Positions 40,892 to 49,338 of a stretch of DNA of 64,000 nucleotides are shown here, piece after piece (positions within the stretch are counted from its first letter, which is position 1; the number at the start of each line of letters is the position of its first letter). Position numbers and translations under genes: made by a program. The DNA comes from Curvibacter gracilis ATCC BAA-807. Its GTDB lineage: Bacteria > Pseudomonadota > Gammaproteobacteria > Burkholderiales > Burkholderiaceae_C. The notes beneath the pieces were generated by a model. That model saw only the letters and a program-made list of their open reading frames with translations, did not search any database and had not been told where the DNA came from. The stretch covers positions 186,001 to 250,000 of the forward strand of contig NZ_JADZ01000005.1 in NCBI RefSeq assembly GCF_000518645.1, read 5' to 3'.

Positions 40892-42430
40892 ATGAGCACC
40901 TCAACCCCCTCTCCAGCCGGCACGGCTGCCCGTTCCGCCACCGGCCTGCCCGCCCTGGAGGCGCGCCTGAAGCAGGATCTGCAGTGGCTGTGCCTGCCCG
41001 CCAAGCCCTGGGTGCCCCAGCAGGCCGACCCCGAGGTGCTGGACGTGGCCATCATCGGCGGCGGCATGGCCGGCTTGGCCCTGTCGGCCTCGCTGCGCCA
41101 CCTGGGCATCCGCAACCGCATCTATGACCAGTCGCCGGCCGGCTTCGAAGGCCCCTGGGCCACCACGGCGCGCATGGAAACCCTGCGCTCGCCCAAAGAG
41201 CTGACCGGCCCGGCGCTGGGCCTGCCCGCCCTGACCTTCCGCGCCTGGTTCGAGGCCCAGTTCGGCCTGGACGCCTGGAACGCGCTGGACAAGATCCCGC
41301 GCCTGCAATGGGCCGACTACCTGCGCTGGTACCGCCAGGTGCTGGATCTGGAGGTGCTCAACCAGCACCGGGTGATCGATGTGCTGCCGCAGGCAGACGG
41401 CACGGTGCAGATCGAACTGCAAGACCAACGCCAGACACCTGCCCGCGCCCTGACCGTGCGGGCCCGTCACCTGGTGCTGGCCACCGGGCGTGACGGCCTG
41501 GGCGGCGCCTGGGTGCCCGCCTGGGCGCACCAGGTGCCGCGCGACCGCTGGGTGCATTCCTCCGACGTCTGGGACGGCGAGCGCATGCGCGGCCTTCGCG
41601 TGGCCGTGGTGGGCGGCGGCTCGTCGGCCATGGACGTGGCCGCCACGGCGCTGGAATCGGGCGCACAGCGGGTCGACCTGCTGATCCGCCGCGCTGATCT
41701 GCCGCGCATCAACAAGGGCAAGGGCGCCGGCCACCCGGGCATGGTGCATGGCTACCCGAGCCTGCCGGACGAGTGGAAGTGGCGCTTTCGCCACTACATC
41801 AATGTGCAGCAGGTGCCGCCGCCGCACGGCAGCACGCTGCGGGTGTCGCGCCACGCCAACGCCCACTTCCACCTGGGCACGCCCATCCACGGCGTGAGCC
41901 AGCGCAGCGACGGCTCGCTGCGGGTGGACACGGCCAAGGGCCCGCTGGCGGCCGATGTGCTGATCTTCAGCACCGGCTTTCGCACCGACTGGAGCCTGCG
42001 CCCCGAATACGCCCGCCTGGCGCCCCACGTGCGCACCTGGCAAGACCGTTTCACCGCCCCGGCCGGGCAGGAAGACAGCGAACTGGACCAATCGCCCGAC
42101 CTGGGCCCGCTGTTCGAGTTCCAGCAACGCACGCCGGGCAGCCTGCCGGGCCTGGAGCGGGTGCACTGCTTCTGCTATGCGGCCGCCCTGTCGCAAGGCG
42201 CAGGTGCCGGCGACATCCCGCAAATCAGCGAAGGCGCCCAGCGCCTGGCGCGCGGCCTGGCCGCGCAGTTGCTGAGCGAAGACGCCGCACAGCACTTTGC
42301 CGCCATGGAAGCCTACGCCGACCCCGAGCTGGACGGCCAGGAATGGACCCCGGCCCCGGCTCTGCCGCCGTATCAAGAAGTGGACGAGGCGAGCAGCGTT
42401 GCCAACACCGCCACGGCGACCCCGGCATGA
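40892..42430 (+). CDS. FAD/NADPH-binding flavin monooxygenase-like protein
   Basis: 512-aa soluble flavoprotein. Two Rossmann dinucleotide sites are clear: FAD site VAIIGGGMAGLALS (about residue 53) and NAD(P)H site VAVVGGGSSAMDVA (about residue 246). The later motif LIFSTGFRTDW resembles the ATG-type motif of N-hydroxylating and Baeyer-Villiger monooxygenases. The NTARMETLRSP-like segment near 95 and the LPRINKGKG region are also typical of SidA/FMO-like enzymes. It likely oxidises an imported substrate. AGAAGG precedes the ATG at 40892. Its stop overlaps the next start (ATGA), so it is translationally coupled to the transporter. Confidence 0.88.
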   Translation: MSTSTPSPAGTAARSATGLPALEARLKQDLQWLCLPAKPWVPQQADPEVLDVAIIGGGMAGLALSASLRHLGIRNRIYDQSPAGFEGPWATTARMETLRSPKELTGPALGLPALTFRAWFEAQFGLDAWNALDKIPRLQWADYLRWYRQVLDLEVLNQHRVIDVLPQADGTVQIELQDQRQTPARALTVRARHLVLATGRDGLGGAWVPAWAHQVPRDRWVHSSDVWDGERMRGLRVAVVGGGSSAMDVAATALESGAQRVDLLIRRADLPRINKGKGAGHPGMVHGYPSLPDEWKWRFRHYINVQQVPPPHGSTLRVSRHANAHFHLGTPIHGVSQRSDGSLRVDTAKGPLAADVLIFSTGFRTDWSLRPEYARLAPHVRTWQDRFTAPAGQEDSELDQSPDLGPLFEFQQRTPGSLPGLERVHCFCYAAALSQGAGAGDIPQISEGAQRLARGLAAQLLSEDAAQHFAAMEAYADPELDGQEWTPAPALPPYQEVDEASSVANTATATPA

Positions 42431-43401
42431 GCGGCTGGCTGCTGCGTCGCGTCGGCCAGGCCGCCTTGGTGGTGCTGGCCATGACGGTGATCGTGTTCGT
42501 GGGCCTGCACGCGGTGGGCAACCCGGTCGACATCCTGATCGGTGACGACCTGAACCAGCAGGAACGCCTGCAGGCCATCGCCCGCCTGGGCCTGGACCAG
42601 CCGCTGTGGCGGCAGTACCTGGCCTTTGTCGACGGCGCCCTGCATGGCAGCCTGGGGCGCAGTTTTGTGTACCAGGAAGACGCCTTCCACCTGATCCTGC
42701 AGCGCCTGCCCGCCACCCTGGAGCTGGCGGTGTCGGCCCTGCTGCTGGCGGTGCTGATCGGTGTGCCCCTGGGGCTGGTGGCCGGCATGTGGCCCGAGCA
42801 CCCGCTCTCCAAGGCCTTGATGGCGGGCTCGATCGTGGGCTTTTCGCTACCCGCCTTCTGGGTGGCGCTGATGCTGATCATGGTGTTCAGCGTGCAACTG
42901 GGCTGGCTGCCGGCCAGCGGCCGCGGGGCCACCCGGGAGTGGCTGGGCGTGGCCTGGTCCTGGCTCACGCTGGACGGGCTGCAGCACCTGTTGCTGCCGG
43001 CCATCAACCTGGCGCTGTTCAAGATCTCGCTGGTGCTGCGCCTGACCCGGGCCGGCGTGCGCGAGGTGCTGCCGCAGGATTTTGTGAAATTCGCCCGCGC
43101 CAAGGGCCTGTCGCCCGCCCGGGTGCTGGTCTGGCACGTGCTGCGCAATACCCTGATCCCGCTGGTGACGGTGCTGGGCCTGGAGCTGGGCTCGACCATC
43201 GCCTACGCCGTGGTCACCGAAAGCATTTTTGCCTGGCCCGGTGCCGGCAAGCTGATCCTGGACAGCATCAACTCGCTGGACCGACCCGTGGTGGTGGCCT
43301 ACCTGATGGTGGTGGTGCTGATCTTCGTCACCCTGAACCTGCTGGTGGACGTGCTCTACAAGCTGCTGGACCCGCGCGTGCGGCTGGAGGGCGCGGCATG
43401 A
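42427..43401 (+). CDS. Peptide-type ABC transporter permease (DppB type)
   Basis: 324-aa inner-membrane subunit. It has an N-terminal helix, the AVGNPVDILIGDD segment in the place of the usual PGDP motif, the LGLDQPLWRQYLAFVDGALHGSLGRSF region, and the EAA loop DFVKFARAKGLSPARVLVWHVLRNTLIP. ATGA overlaps with the monooxygenase stop and with the next permease. It belongs to the second complete Dpp/Opp-type importer in this window. Confidence 0.95.
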   Translation: MSGWLLRRVGQAALVVLAMTVIVFVGLHAVGNPVDILIGDDLNQQERLQAIARLGLDQPLWRQYLAFVDGALHGSLGRSFVYQEDAFHLILQRLPATLELAVSALLLAVLIGVPLGLVAGMWPEHPLSKALMAGSIVGFSLPAFWVALMLIMVFSVQLGWLPASGRGATREWLGVAWSWLTLDGLQHLLLPAINLALFKISLVLRLTRAGVREVLPQDFVKFARAKGLSPARVLVWHVLRNTLIPLVTVLGLELGSTIAYAVVTESIFAWPGAGKLILDSINSLDRPVVVAYLMVVVLIFVTLNLLVDVLYKLLDPRVRLEGAA

Positions 43402-44327
43402 GCCTCATCCCATCCCAAGCGGCCGCCAAGCCCGCCGTACGCCCGCGGCGCGAGCACTCGATCTGGTGGCGCATGGCCGCCGACTTTGCGCGCTCGCGTA
43501 TCGCCATGGCCGGCCTGCTGCTGCTGGCTGCCGTGCTGCTGGTGGCCCTGGTGGCCCCCTGGATCACGCCGCAGAACCCCTACGACCTGATGCAGCTCGA
43601 CGTGCTGGACGCCCGCCTGCCCCCGGGCAGCCCGCAGGGCAGCGGCCAGTACACCTACTGGCTGGGCACCGACGGCCAGGGGCGCGACCTGTACTCGGCC
43701 ATCGTCTACGGCCTGCGCATCAGCCTGCTGGTGGGCGTGGGCTCGGCGGCCGTGGCGGCGGTGGTGGGCACGCTGATGGGCCTGCTGGCCGCTTACGCGG
43801 GTGGGCGCATCGACGCGCTCATCATGCGCCTGGTCGACCTGCTGCTGTCTTTCCCCACCCTGCTGATGGCCTTGATGATCCTGGCCTGGACCGGCAAGGG
43901 CGTAGGCAATGTGGTGCTGACCCTGGTGCTGCTCGAATGGGCCTACTACGCCCGCACCGCCCGCGGCCAGGCCCTGGTGGAGGCGCGGCGCGACTACGTG
44001 GAGGCGGCGCGTGGCCTGGGTCTGCCCGACTGGCGCATCCTGCTGGGCCACATCCTGCCCAACTGCCTGCCGCCGCTGCTGGTGATCGGGGCGCTGCAGG
44101 TGGCCCGCGCCATCACGCTGGAGGCCACGCTGTCTTTTCTGGGCCTGGGGGTGCCGATCACCGAGCCCTCGCTGGGGCTGCTGATCTCCAACGGCTACCA
44201 GTACCTGCTGTCCAATGAATACTGGATCAGCGTGTTTCCGGGCCTGGCCCTGCTGGCCACCATCGTGGCCATCAACCTGGTGGGGGATCAGTTGCGCGAT
44301 GTGCTCAACCCCCGCCTCATGAAGTGA
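43398..44327 (+). CDS. Peptide-type ABC transporter permease (DppC type)
   Basis: 309-aa partner of the permease at 42427. Hallmarks are LGTDGQGRDLYSAIVYGLRISLLVG, the EAA loop RRDYVEAARGLGLPDWRILLGHILPN, and NLVGDQLRDVLNPRL at the end. The start overlaps the previous stop (ATGA). Confidence 0.95.
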   Translation: MSLIPSQAAAKPAVRPRREHSIWWRMAADFARSRIAMAGLLLLAAVLLVALVAPWITPQNPYDLMQLDVLDARLPPGSPQGSGQYTYWLGTDGQGRDLYSAIVYGLRISLLVGVGSAAVAAVVGTLMGLLAAYAGGRIDALIMRLVDLLLSFPTLLMALMILAWTGKGVGNVVLTLVLLEWAYYARTARGQALVEARRDYVEAARGLGLPDWRILLGHILPNCLPPLLVIGALQVARAITLEATLSFLGLGVPITEPSLGLLISNGYQYLLSNEYWISVFPGLALLATIVAINLVGDQLRDVLNPRLMK

Positions 44328-44332
44328 ACGCC

Positions 44333-45370
44333 ATGGCTTCCAATCATTCGACAGACGCCGGCGACATCACGCTGGAGGTGCGCGACCTGCACACCTGTTT
44401 CCACACCCGCGAAGGGGTGCTGCCGGTGGTGGACGGGGTGTCCTTCACGCTGCGGCGCGGCCAGGTGCTGGGCCTGGTGGGCGAATCGGGCTCGGGCAAG
44501 TCGGTCACCGGCTTTTCCATCATGGGCCTGATCGACCCGCCCGGCCGGGTGGAAAGCGGGCAGCTGTTGTTCCAGGGCCGCGAATTGCGCGCGCTGAGCC
44601 CGCGCGAGCGGCGCAGCCTGCAGGGCGACCGCATGGCCATGATCTTTCAAGACCCCATGGCCACGCTGAACCCGGTGCTGGACATCGCCACCCAGATGAT
44701 CGAGGCGGTGCAGGCGCACCGCCGCGTGAGCCGGGCCCAGGCGCGGCAACTGGCCCGCGACACCCTGGCCAGCATGGGCATTCCCAGTCCCGACGAGCGC
44801 CTGGACGCCTACCCGCACCAGCTCTCGGGCGGCATGCGCCAACGCGTGGCGATTGCCATCGCGCTGCTGCACGGGCCCGACCTGATCATTGCCGACGAAC
44901 CCACCACCGCCCTGGATGTGACGCTGCAGGCGCAAATCCTGTCCGAGGTGCAGGCCCTGGTGCGTGAGCGCGGCACGGCGCTGATCTGGATCAGCCACGA
45001 CCTGTCGGTGGTGGCCGGCCTGGCCGATCAGATCGCGGTGATGTATGCCGGGCGCATCGTGGAGCACGGCACGGTCGACCAGGTGCTGGACCACCCCCAG
45101 CACCCCTACACCCAAGGCCTGATCGGCAGCCTGCCCAGCGCCAACCAGCGCGGCACGCGGCTGCGCCAGATCAGCGGCATGGCCCCCAGCCTGCTCGACA
45201 TGCCCGCCGGCTGCGCCTTTGCCCCGCGCTGCCCCCGAGCCAGCGCCACCTGCCAGCAAGCCCGGCCTGACATCAGCCAGCCGCGCCCCGAGGCGGCGGA
45301 CCACGCCGTGCGTTGCCACCACCCAGGCGCCGCCCCTGCGGCCAGCCTCTCTCCCGAGGTCGCTGCATGA
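44333..45370 (+). CDS. Peptide-type ABC transporter ATPase (DppD type)
   Basis: 345-aa nucleotide-binding subunit. Walker A GESGSGKS lies near residue 50, signature LSGGMRQRVAIAIALL near 162, Walker B DLIIADEPTTALDV, and switch His in WISHDLSVV. The C-terminus has the oligopeptide-transporter extension with a Cys cluster (CAFAPRCPRASATC) of the kind that holds an iron-sulfur site in DppD. The ATG at 44333 is preferred; a GTG at 44324 would overlap the upstream stop and add three residues. Confidence 0.95.
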   Translation: MASNHSTDAGDITLEVRDLHTCFHTREGVLPVVDGVSFTLRRGQVLGLVGESGSGKSVTGFSIMGLIDPPGRVESGQLLFQGRELRALSPRERRSLQGDRMAMIFQDPMATLNPVLDIATQMIEAVQAHRRVSRAQARQLARDTLASMGIPSPDERLDAYPHQLSGGMRQRVAIAIALLHGPDLIIADEPTTALDVTLQAQILSEVQALVRERGTALIWISHDLSVVAGLADQIAVMYAGRIVEHGTVDQVLDHPQHPYTQGLIGSLPSANQRGTRLRQISGMAPSLLDMPAGCAFAPRCPRASATCQQARPDISQPRPEAADHAVRCHHPGAAPAASLSPEVAA

Positions 45371-46404
45371 GCACACCGTCATTCAACATGCCTCTTGAGA
45401 CTCCGCCGCCCCTGGTCGCCCTGCGCGACATCCGTCAGCACTTCGGCCAGCGCGCCCCGCGCGGCTGGCTGGGGCGTGGCCTGGACCGCCTGCTGCCGCC
45501 CGCGCCGCCCCGCATCACCCGCGCCGTGGATGGCGTGAGCCTCAGCGTGCAGCCTGGCGAGGTGGTGGGTGTGGTGGGCGAATCGGGCTGCGGCAAATCC
45601 ACCCTGGGCCGCATCGCGGCCGGCCTGCTGCGCCCCACGGCCGGCGAGGTGCAGGTGCTGGGGCAATCGCTGGAGGGCCTGAACCCGGCCGAGCGCCTGG
45701 CCGCCCGGCTGCGCGTGCAGATGGTGTTCCAGGACCCCAACGCCAGCCTGAACCCGCGCCTGCGCGTGTCGCGCATCGTGGGCGAGGCGCCGCGCCACCA
45801 CGGCCTGAGCGATGCCGCCGGGCTGGACGACTATGTCTGCGCCCAGTTGCAGCGTGCCGGGCTGGACCCCAGCCTGCGCCACCGCTACCCACACCAGTTC
45901 AGCGGCGGGCAGCGCCAGCGCATCGGCATCGCGCGTGCCCTGGCGGTGCAGCCGGCCATGCTGGTGTGCGATGAGGCGGTGGCCGCGCTGGATGTGTCGA
46001 TCCAGGCCCAGATCCTGAACCTGTTCATGGACCTGCGCGACCAGCTGGGCCTGGCCTACCTGTTCATCAGCCACGATCTGGGCGTGATCCACCACCTGTG
46101 CGACCGGGTGGTGGTGATGTACCTGGGCCGGGTGGTCGAGACCGCCTCGGCCGAAGAGCTGTTTGCCCGGCCGGCCCACCCCTACACCCAGGCCCTGCTG
46201 GCCGAGATCCCCGACATCGCCCAGCGGCGCACCCGCTTCACCGCCCTGGCTGGCGAAATCCCCAGCCCGCTGGCACCGCCGCCGGGCTGCCATTTCCACC
46301 CGCGCTGCCCCCAGGCCACCGAGCGCTGCCGCACCGAAGCGCCCACGCTGCGGGGCATTGCGGTGCGCCATGAGGTGGCCTGCCACCTGCACGACACGGT
46401 CTGA
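45367..46404 (+). CDS. Peptide-type ABC transporter ATPase (DppF type)
   Basis: 345-aa second ATPase. Walker A GESGCGKST lies near 72, signature FSGGQRQRIGIARAL near 178, Walker B MLVCDEAVAALDV, and switch FISHDLGV. The C-terminal Cys-rich piece (CHFHPRCPQATERC) matches the Opp/Dpp extension. ATGA overlap with the DppD-type gene. The ATPases are separate here, unlike the fused protein at 11335. Confidence 0.95.
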   Translation: MSTPSFNMPLETPPPLVALRDIRQHFGQRAPRGWLGRGLDRLLPPAPPRITRAVDGVSLSVQPGEVVGVVGESGCGKSTLGRIAAGLLRPTAGEVQVLGQSLEGLNPAERLAARLRVQMVFQDPNASLNPRLRVSRIVGEAPRHHGLSDAAGLDDYVCAQLQRAGLDPSLRHRYPHQFSGGQRQRIGIARALAVQPAMLVCDEAVAALDVSIQAQILNLFMDLRDQLGLAYLFISHDLGVIHHLCDRVVVMYLGRVVETASAEELFARPAHPYTQALLAEIPDIAQRRTRFTALAGEIPSPLAPPPGCHFHPRCPQATERCRTEAPTLRGIAVRHEVACHLHDTV

Positions 46405-46432
46405 ACCACCCACCCCACCCGGAAAGACGCCC

Positions 46433-48001
46433 ATGAAAACCACCCTCACCGCCTTGGCCCTGGCCGCCAGCCTGGCCGGCCATCTGGCCGGCGCGCAAAC
46501 CCTGTCGATCGGCTACGCCGACCCCTTGTCCTCGCTGGACCCGCAGCTCAACAACCACGCGGGCGACCGCTCGCTGGCGCTGCACTTCTGGGATTCGATC
46601 ATCAACTCGCGTGATGGCGGCAAGCTGGAGCCGGCCCTGGCCAGCAGCTGGAAGAGCCTGGACGAGCGCACCTGGGAGTTCAAGCTGCGCACCGACATCA
46701 AGTGGCAGGACGGCACGCCCTTCACGGCCGACGACATCGTGTTCTCGTTCCAGCGCGCCCGCAATGTACCGGGCAGCGTGGCCTCGTACACCGGGGCGCT
46801 GCGCTCGGTCGAATCGGCCACGGCGCGCGATGCCCACACCGTGGTCATCAAGACCAACACCCCCAACCCCATGCTGCCGCTGGAGATCGCCTCGGTCTAC
46901 ATCGTGAGCAAGCACGTGGGCGAAAAATCCAAGACCGAAGACTACAACGCCGGCCGCGCCATGGTGGGCACCGGGCCGTACAAATGGGTCTCACACGTGC
47001 CGGGCGACCGCACGGTGTTCGAGCGCAGCCCCGGCTACTGGGGCCCCAAGCCCGAGTGGGAGAAGGTGAACTACCGCTTCATCAACAATGGGGCGGCCCG
47101 CACGGCAGCCCTGTTGGCCGGCGATGTGGACGTGATCGACAAGGTGGCCGTCACCGATGTCGAGAAGCTGCGCAAGAACCCGGGCTTCAGCGTCTACACC
47201 TACCCGGGCCTGCGGGTGCTGCTGGTGCAGCCCAGCTTCCGCGCCGGGCCCAATGAGTTCATCACCGACAACGCCGGCAAGCCGCTGGCACAGAACCCGC
47301 TGCTCGATGTGCGGGTGCGCCAGGCCCTGTCGCTGGCCATCAACCGCAAGGCGATTGCCGACCGCATCCTGCAAGGCACGGTGACGGTGGCCAACCAGTG
47401 GATGCCCAAGGGCAGCTTCGGCTTCAACCCCGACATCCCCGAGATCGCCAACGACCCCGAGCAGGCCAAGAAGCTGCTGGCCGCGGCCGGCTTTCCGCAG
47501 GGCTTCCAGATCAGCATCCATGTGCCGGGTGACCGCTACCCGCAAGGCCCCGAGACCGCGCAGGCCGTGGCCCAGTTCTGGAGCCGCATCGGCGTCAAGA
47601 CCAAGGTCGAGGTGGTGCCCTGGTCGGTGTATGCCGGCAAGGCCAACAAGAACGAATACGCGGTGAGCGTGCTGGCCTGGGGCAACGGCACTGGCGAGGC
47701 CAGCTACGGCCTGCTGAACGCCTTTGCCAGTGTGGACGCCAAGCGCGGCCGCGGCGCCTCGAACTGGGGCCGCTACAGCAATGAATCGGTCGACAAGTCG
47801 CTCGATGCCGCCACGGTCGAATTCGACGCCCGCCGCCGCGAGGCCATCCTGCGCCACTCGGCCAAGCTGGTGACCGACGATGTGGGCGCCATCCCGCTGT
47901 TCCATTACCAGAACATCTGGGCCGCCAAGAAGGGCCTGAAGGTGGTGCCGCTGCTGAGCGACCGCACCACCGCCATGCAGGTCAGCCGCGTGGGCAAGTA
48001 A
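46433..48001 (+). CDS. Peptide-type ABC transporter, periplasmic substrate-binding protein (SBP_bac_5 family)
   Basis: 522-aa exported binding protein. Signal peptide MKTTLTALALAASLAGHLAGA, cleavage near residue 22. It contains LSSLDPQLNNHAGDRS, the RTWEFKLRTDIKWQDGTPFTADDIVFSFQRAR region and MVGTGPYKWV. GGAAAG lies upstream of the ATG. It completes the importer; unusually, the binding-protein gene comes last among the transporter genes. The similar TIGR04028/KPN_01854-type binding proteins are known from clusters with CMD-domain proteins (recalled, not checked). Confidence 0.94.
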   Translation: MKTTLTALALAASLAGHLAGAQTLSIGYADPLSSLDPQLNNHAGDRSLALHFWDSIINSRDGGKLEPALASSWKSLDERTWEFKLRTDIKWQDGTPFTADDIVFSFQRARNVPGSVASYTGALRSVESATARDAHTVVIKTNTPNPMLPLEIASVYIVSKHVGEKSKTEDYNAGRAMVGTGPYKWVSHVPGDRTVFERSPGYWGPKPEWEKVNYRFINNGAARTAALLAGDVDVIDKVAVTDVEKLRKNPGFSVYTYPGLRVLLVQPSFRAGPNEFITDNAGKPLAQNPLLDVRVRQALSLAINRKAIADRILQGTVTVANQWMPKGSFGFNPDIPEIANDPEQAKKLLAAAGFPQGFQISIHVPGDRYPQGPETAQAVAQFWSRIGVKTKVEVVPWSVYAGKANKNEYAVSVLAWGNGTGEASYGLLNAFASVDAKRGRGASNWGRYSNESVDKSLDAATVEFDARRREAILRHSAKLVTDDVGAIPLFHYQNIWAAKKGLKVVPLLSDRTTAMQVSRVGK

Positions 48002-48004
48002 GCC

Positions 48005-49327
48005 ATGAGCACCCCCGCCCGCCTCCACATCAGCCCGGCCGAGGCGCTGATCGACGTGCCGCGCCAGATCCAGGTGCAGGGCCTGCGGCCCGGCGAAGCC
48101 ATCACGCTGCAAAGCCGCACCGTGCGCGGGCCGGGTGTGGCCTGGGTGGCCACGGCACGCTACCAGGCCGATGCCGCCGGCCAGGTCGACCTGGGCCGCG
48201 ATGCCCCGCTGCCCGGTTCGGCCTATGAAGGCGTGGACCCCATGGGCCTGATCTGGGCCCAGGCGCCCGAGCAGCCCGGCGCCTCGCGCGAGGTGTTTGG
48301 CACCGAGCCCGGGGCCGCGCTGCACACCCGCATCACCCTGCTGCGCGAAGGCCAGCCGGCCCTTGAGGCCTCTCTGGTGCAGCAACTGGCGGCCCCCGGC
48401 GTGCAACGCCGCGAGATCCGCGAGCAAGGCCTGGTGGGCAGCCTGTGGACGCCCGCCGGCCCGGGGCCGCACCCGGCGGTGCTGGTGCTCAACGGCTCGG
48501 GCGGCGGCATCAACGAAGCCCGGGGGGCGCTGTACGCCTCGCGCGGCTACACCGCCCTGGCGCTGGGCTACTTCAAGGCGCCGGGCCTGTCGGACTACAT
48601 CTCGAACACGCCGCTGGAGTACTTCGAGACCGCCCTGCACTGGGTGCACCGCACCCTGCAGCCCGCCAACGGCTTTGTGGCGCTGAGCGGCCAGTCGCGC
48701 GGCGGTGAGCTGGTGCTGCTGCTGGGGTCGATGTTCCCCGAGTTGGTGTCGGCCGTGGTCGGCTATGTGCCCTCGGCCGTGGTGAACTGCGCCCAGAACG
48801 CCTGCGACCCCGCCCTGGGGCGCGAAGGCTGGGCCTGGCTGTACCAGGGCCGCCCGATACCCCATGTGTGGGAGAACAACCGCCATGCCACTTGGGCCCC
48901 CTGGGACGAGGGCCCCGAGCCGCGTCGGCACACGAATGCCTTGCTGACCTCGCTGCGCGACGCCGAGGCGGTGGAGCGCGCACGCATCCGGGTGGAACGC
49001 ATCCGGGGCCCGGTGCTGCTGCTGACCGCGGGCGACGATGGATCCTGGCCCTCCAGCCTTTACGGGCGCATGGTGGCAGAGCACCTGGCGCAGGCCGGGC
49101 ACCCCTGGCCGGTTCAACAACTGGACTGGCCCGGCGCGGGCCACAGCGTGCTGTTTCCGACCGTGCCCACCACCCAGCTGGTCTATGCCCACCCGGTGTC
49201 GGGCCGGCTCAGCACCACCGGCGGCAGCCCGGCCGCCAATGCGCAGGCCGACCAGGCCTCCTGGGCCGGCGTGCTGGCCTTTTTACAACAAGCCGTGGCG
49301 GCCCAGGCCGCCCACGCCCACCCCTGA
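48005..49327 (+). CDS. Acyl-CoA thioesterase/BAAT-type alpha-beta hydrolase
   Basis: 440-aa protein. The N-terminal half (about 1-140) is an immunoglobulin-like BAAT-type domain that begins LHISPAEALIDVPRQIQVQGLRPGE. The C-terminal half is an alpha/beta hydrolase. Nucleophile Ser is in ALSGQSRGGELVLLL, followed by Asp in LLLTAGDDGSWPSS and His in WPGAGHSVLF. Relatives hydrolyse or transfer acyl groups from thioesters. There is no signal peptide. It starts 3 bp after the binding protein, so it is part of the operon. It probably releases or conjugates an acyl moiety from the imported and oxidised compound (inference). In some relatives the nucleophile is Cys; here it is Ser. Confidence 0.85.
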   Translation: MSTPARLHISPAEALIDVPRQIQVQGLRPGEAITLQSRTVRGPGVAWVATARYQADAAGQVDLGRDAPLPGSAYEGVDPMGLIWAQAPEQPGASREVFGTEPGAALHTRITLLREGQPALEASLVQQLAAPGVQRREIREQGLVGSLWTPAGPGPHPAVLVLNGSGGGINEARGALYASRGYTALALGYFKAPGLSDYISNTPLEYFETALHWVHRTLQPANGFVALSGQSRGGELVLLLGSMFPELVSAVVGYVPSAVVNCAQNACDPALGREGWAWLYQGRPIPHVWENNRHATWAPWDEGPEPRRHTNALLTSLRDAEAVERARIRVERIRGPVLLLTAGDDGSWPSSLYGRMVAEHLAQAGHPWPVQQLDWPGAGHSVLFPTVPTTQLVYAHPVSGRLSTTGGSPAANAQADQASWAGVLAFLQQAVAAQAAHAHP

Positions 49328-49338
49328 GAAAGCCCCCT

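Noticed and set aside
46991-49192. Minus-strand frame over the binding protein and hydrolase
   Set aside because: Antisense shadow with no recognisable motifs.
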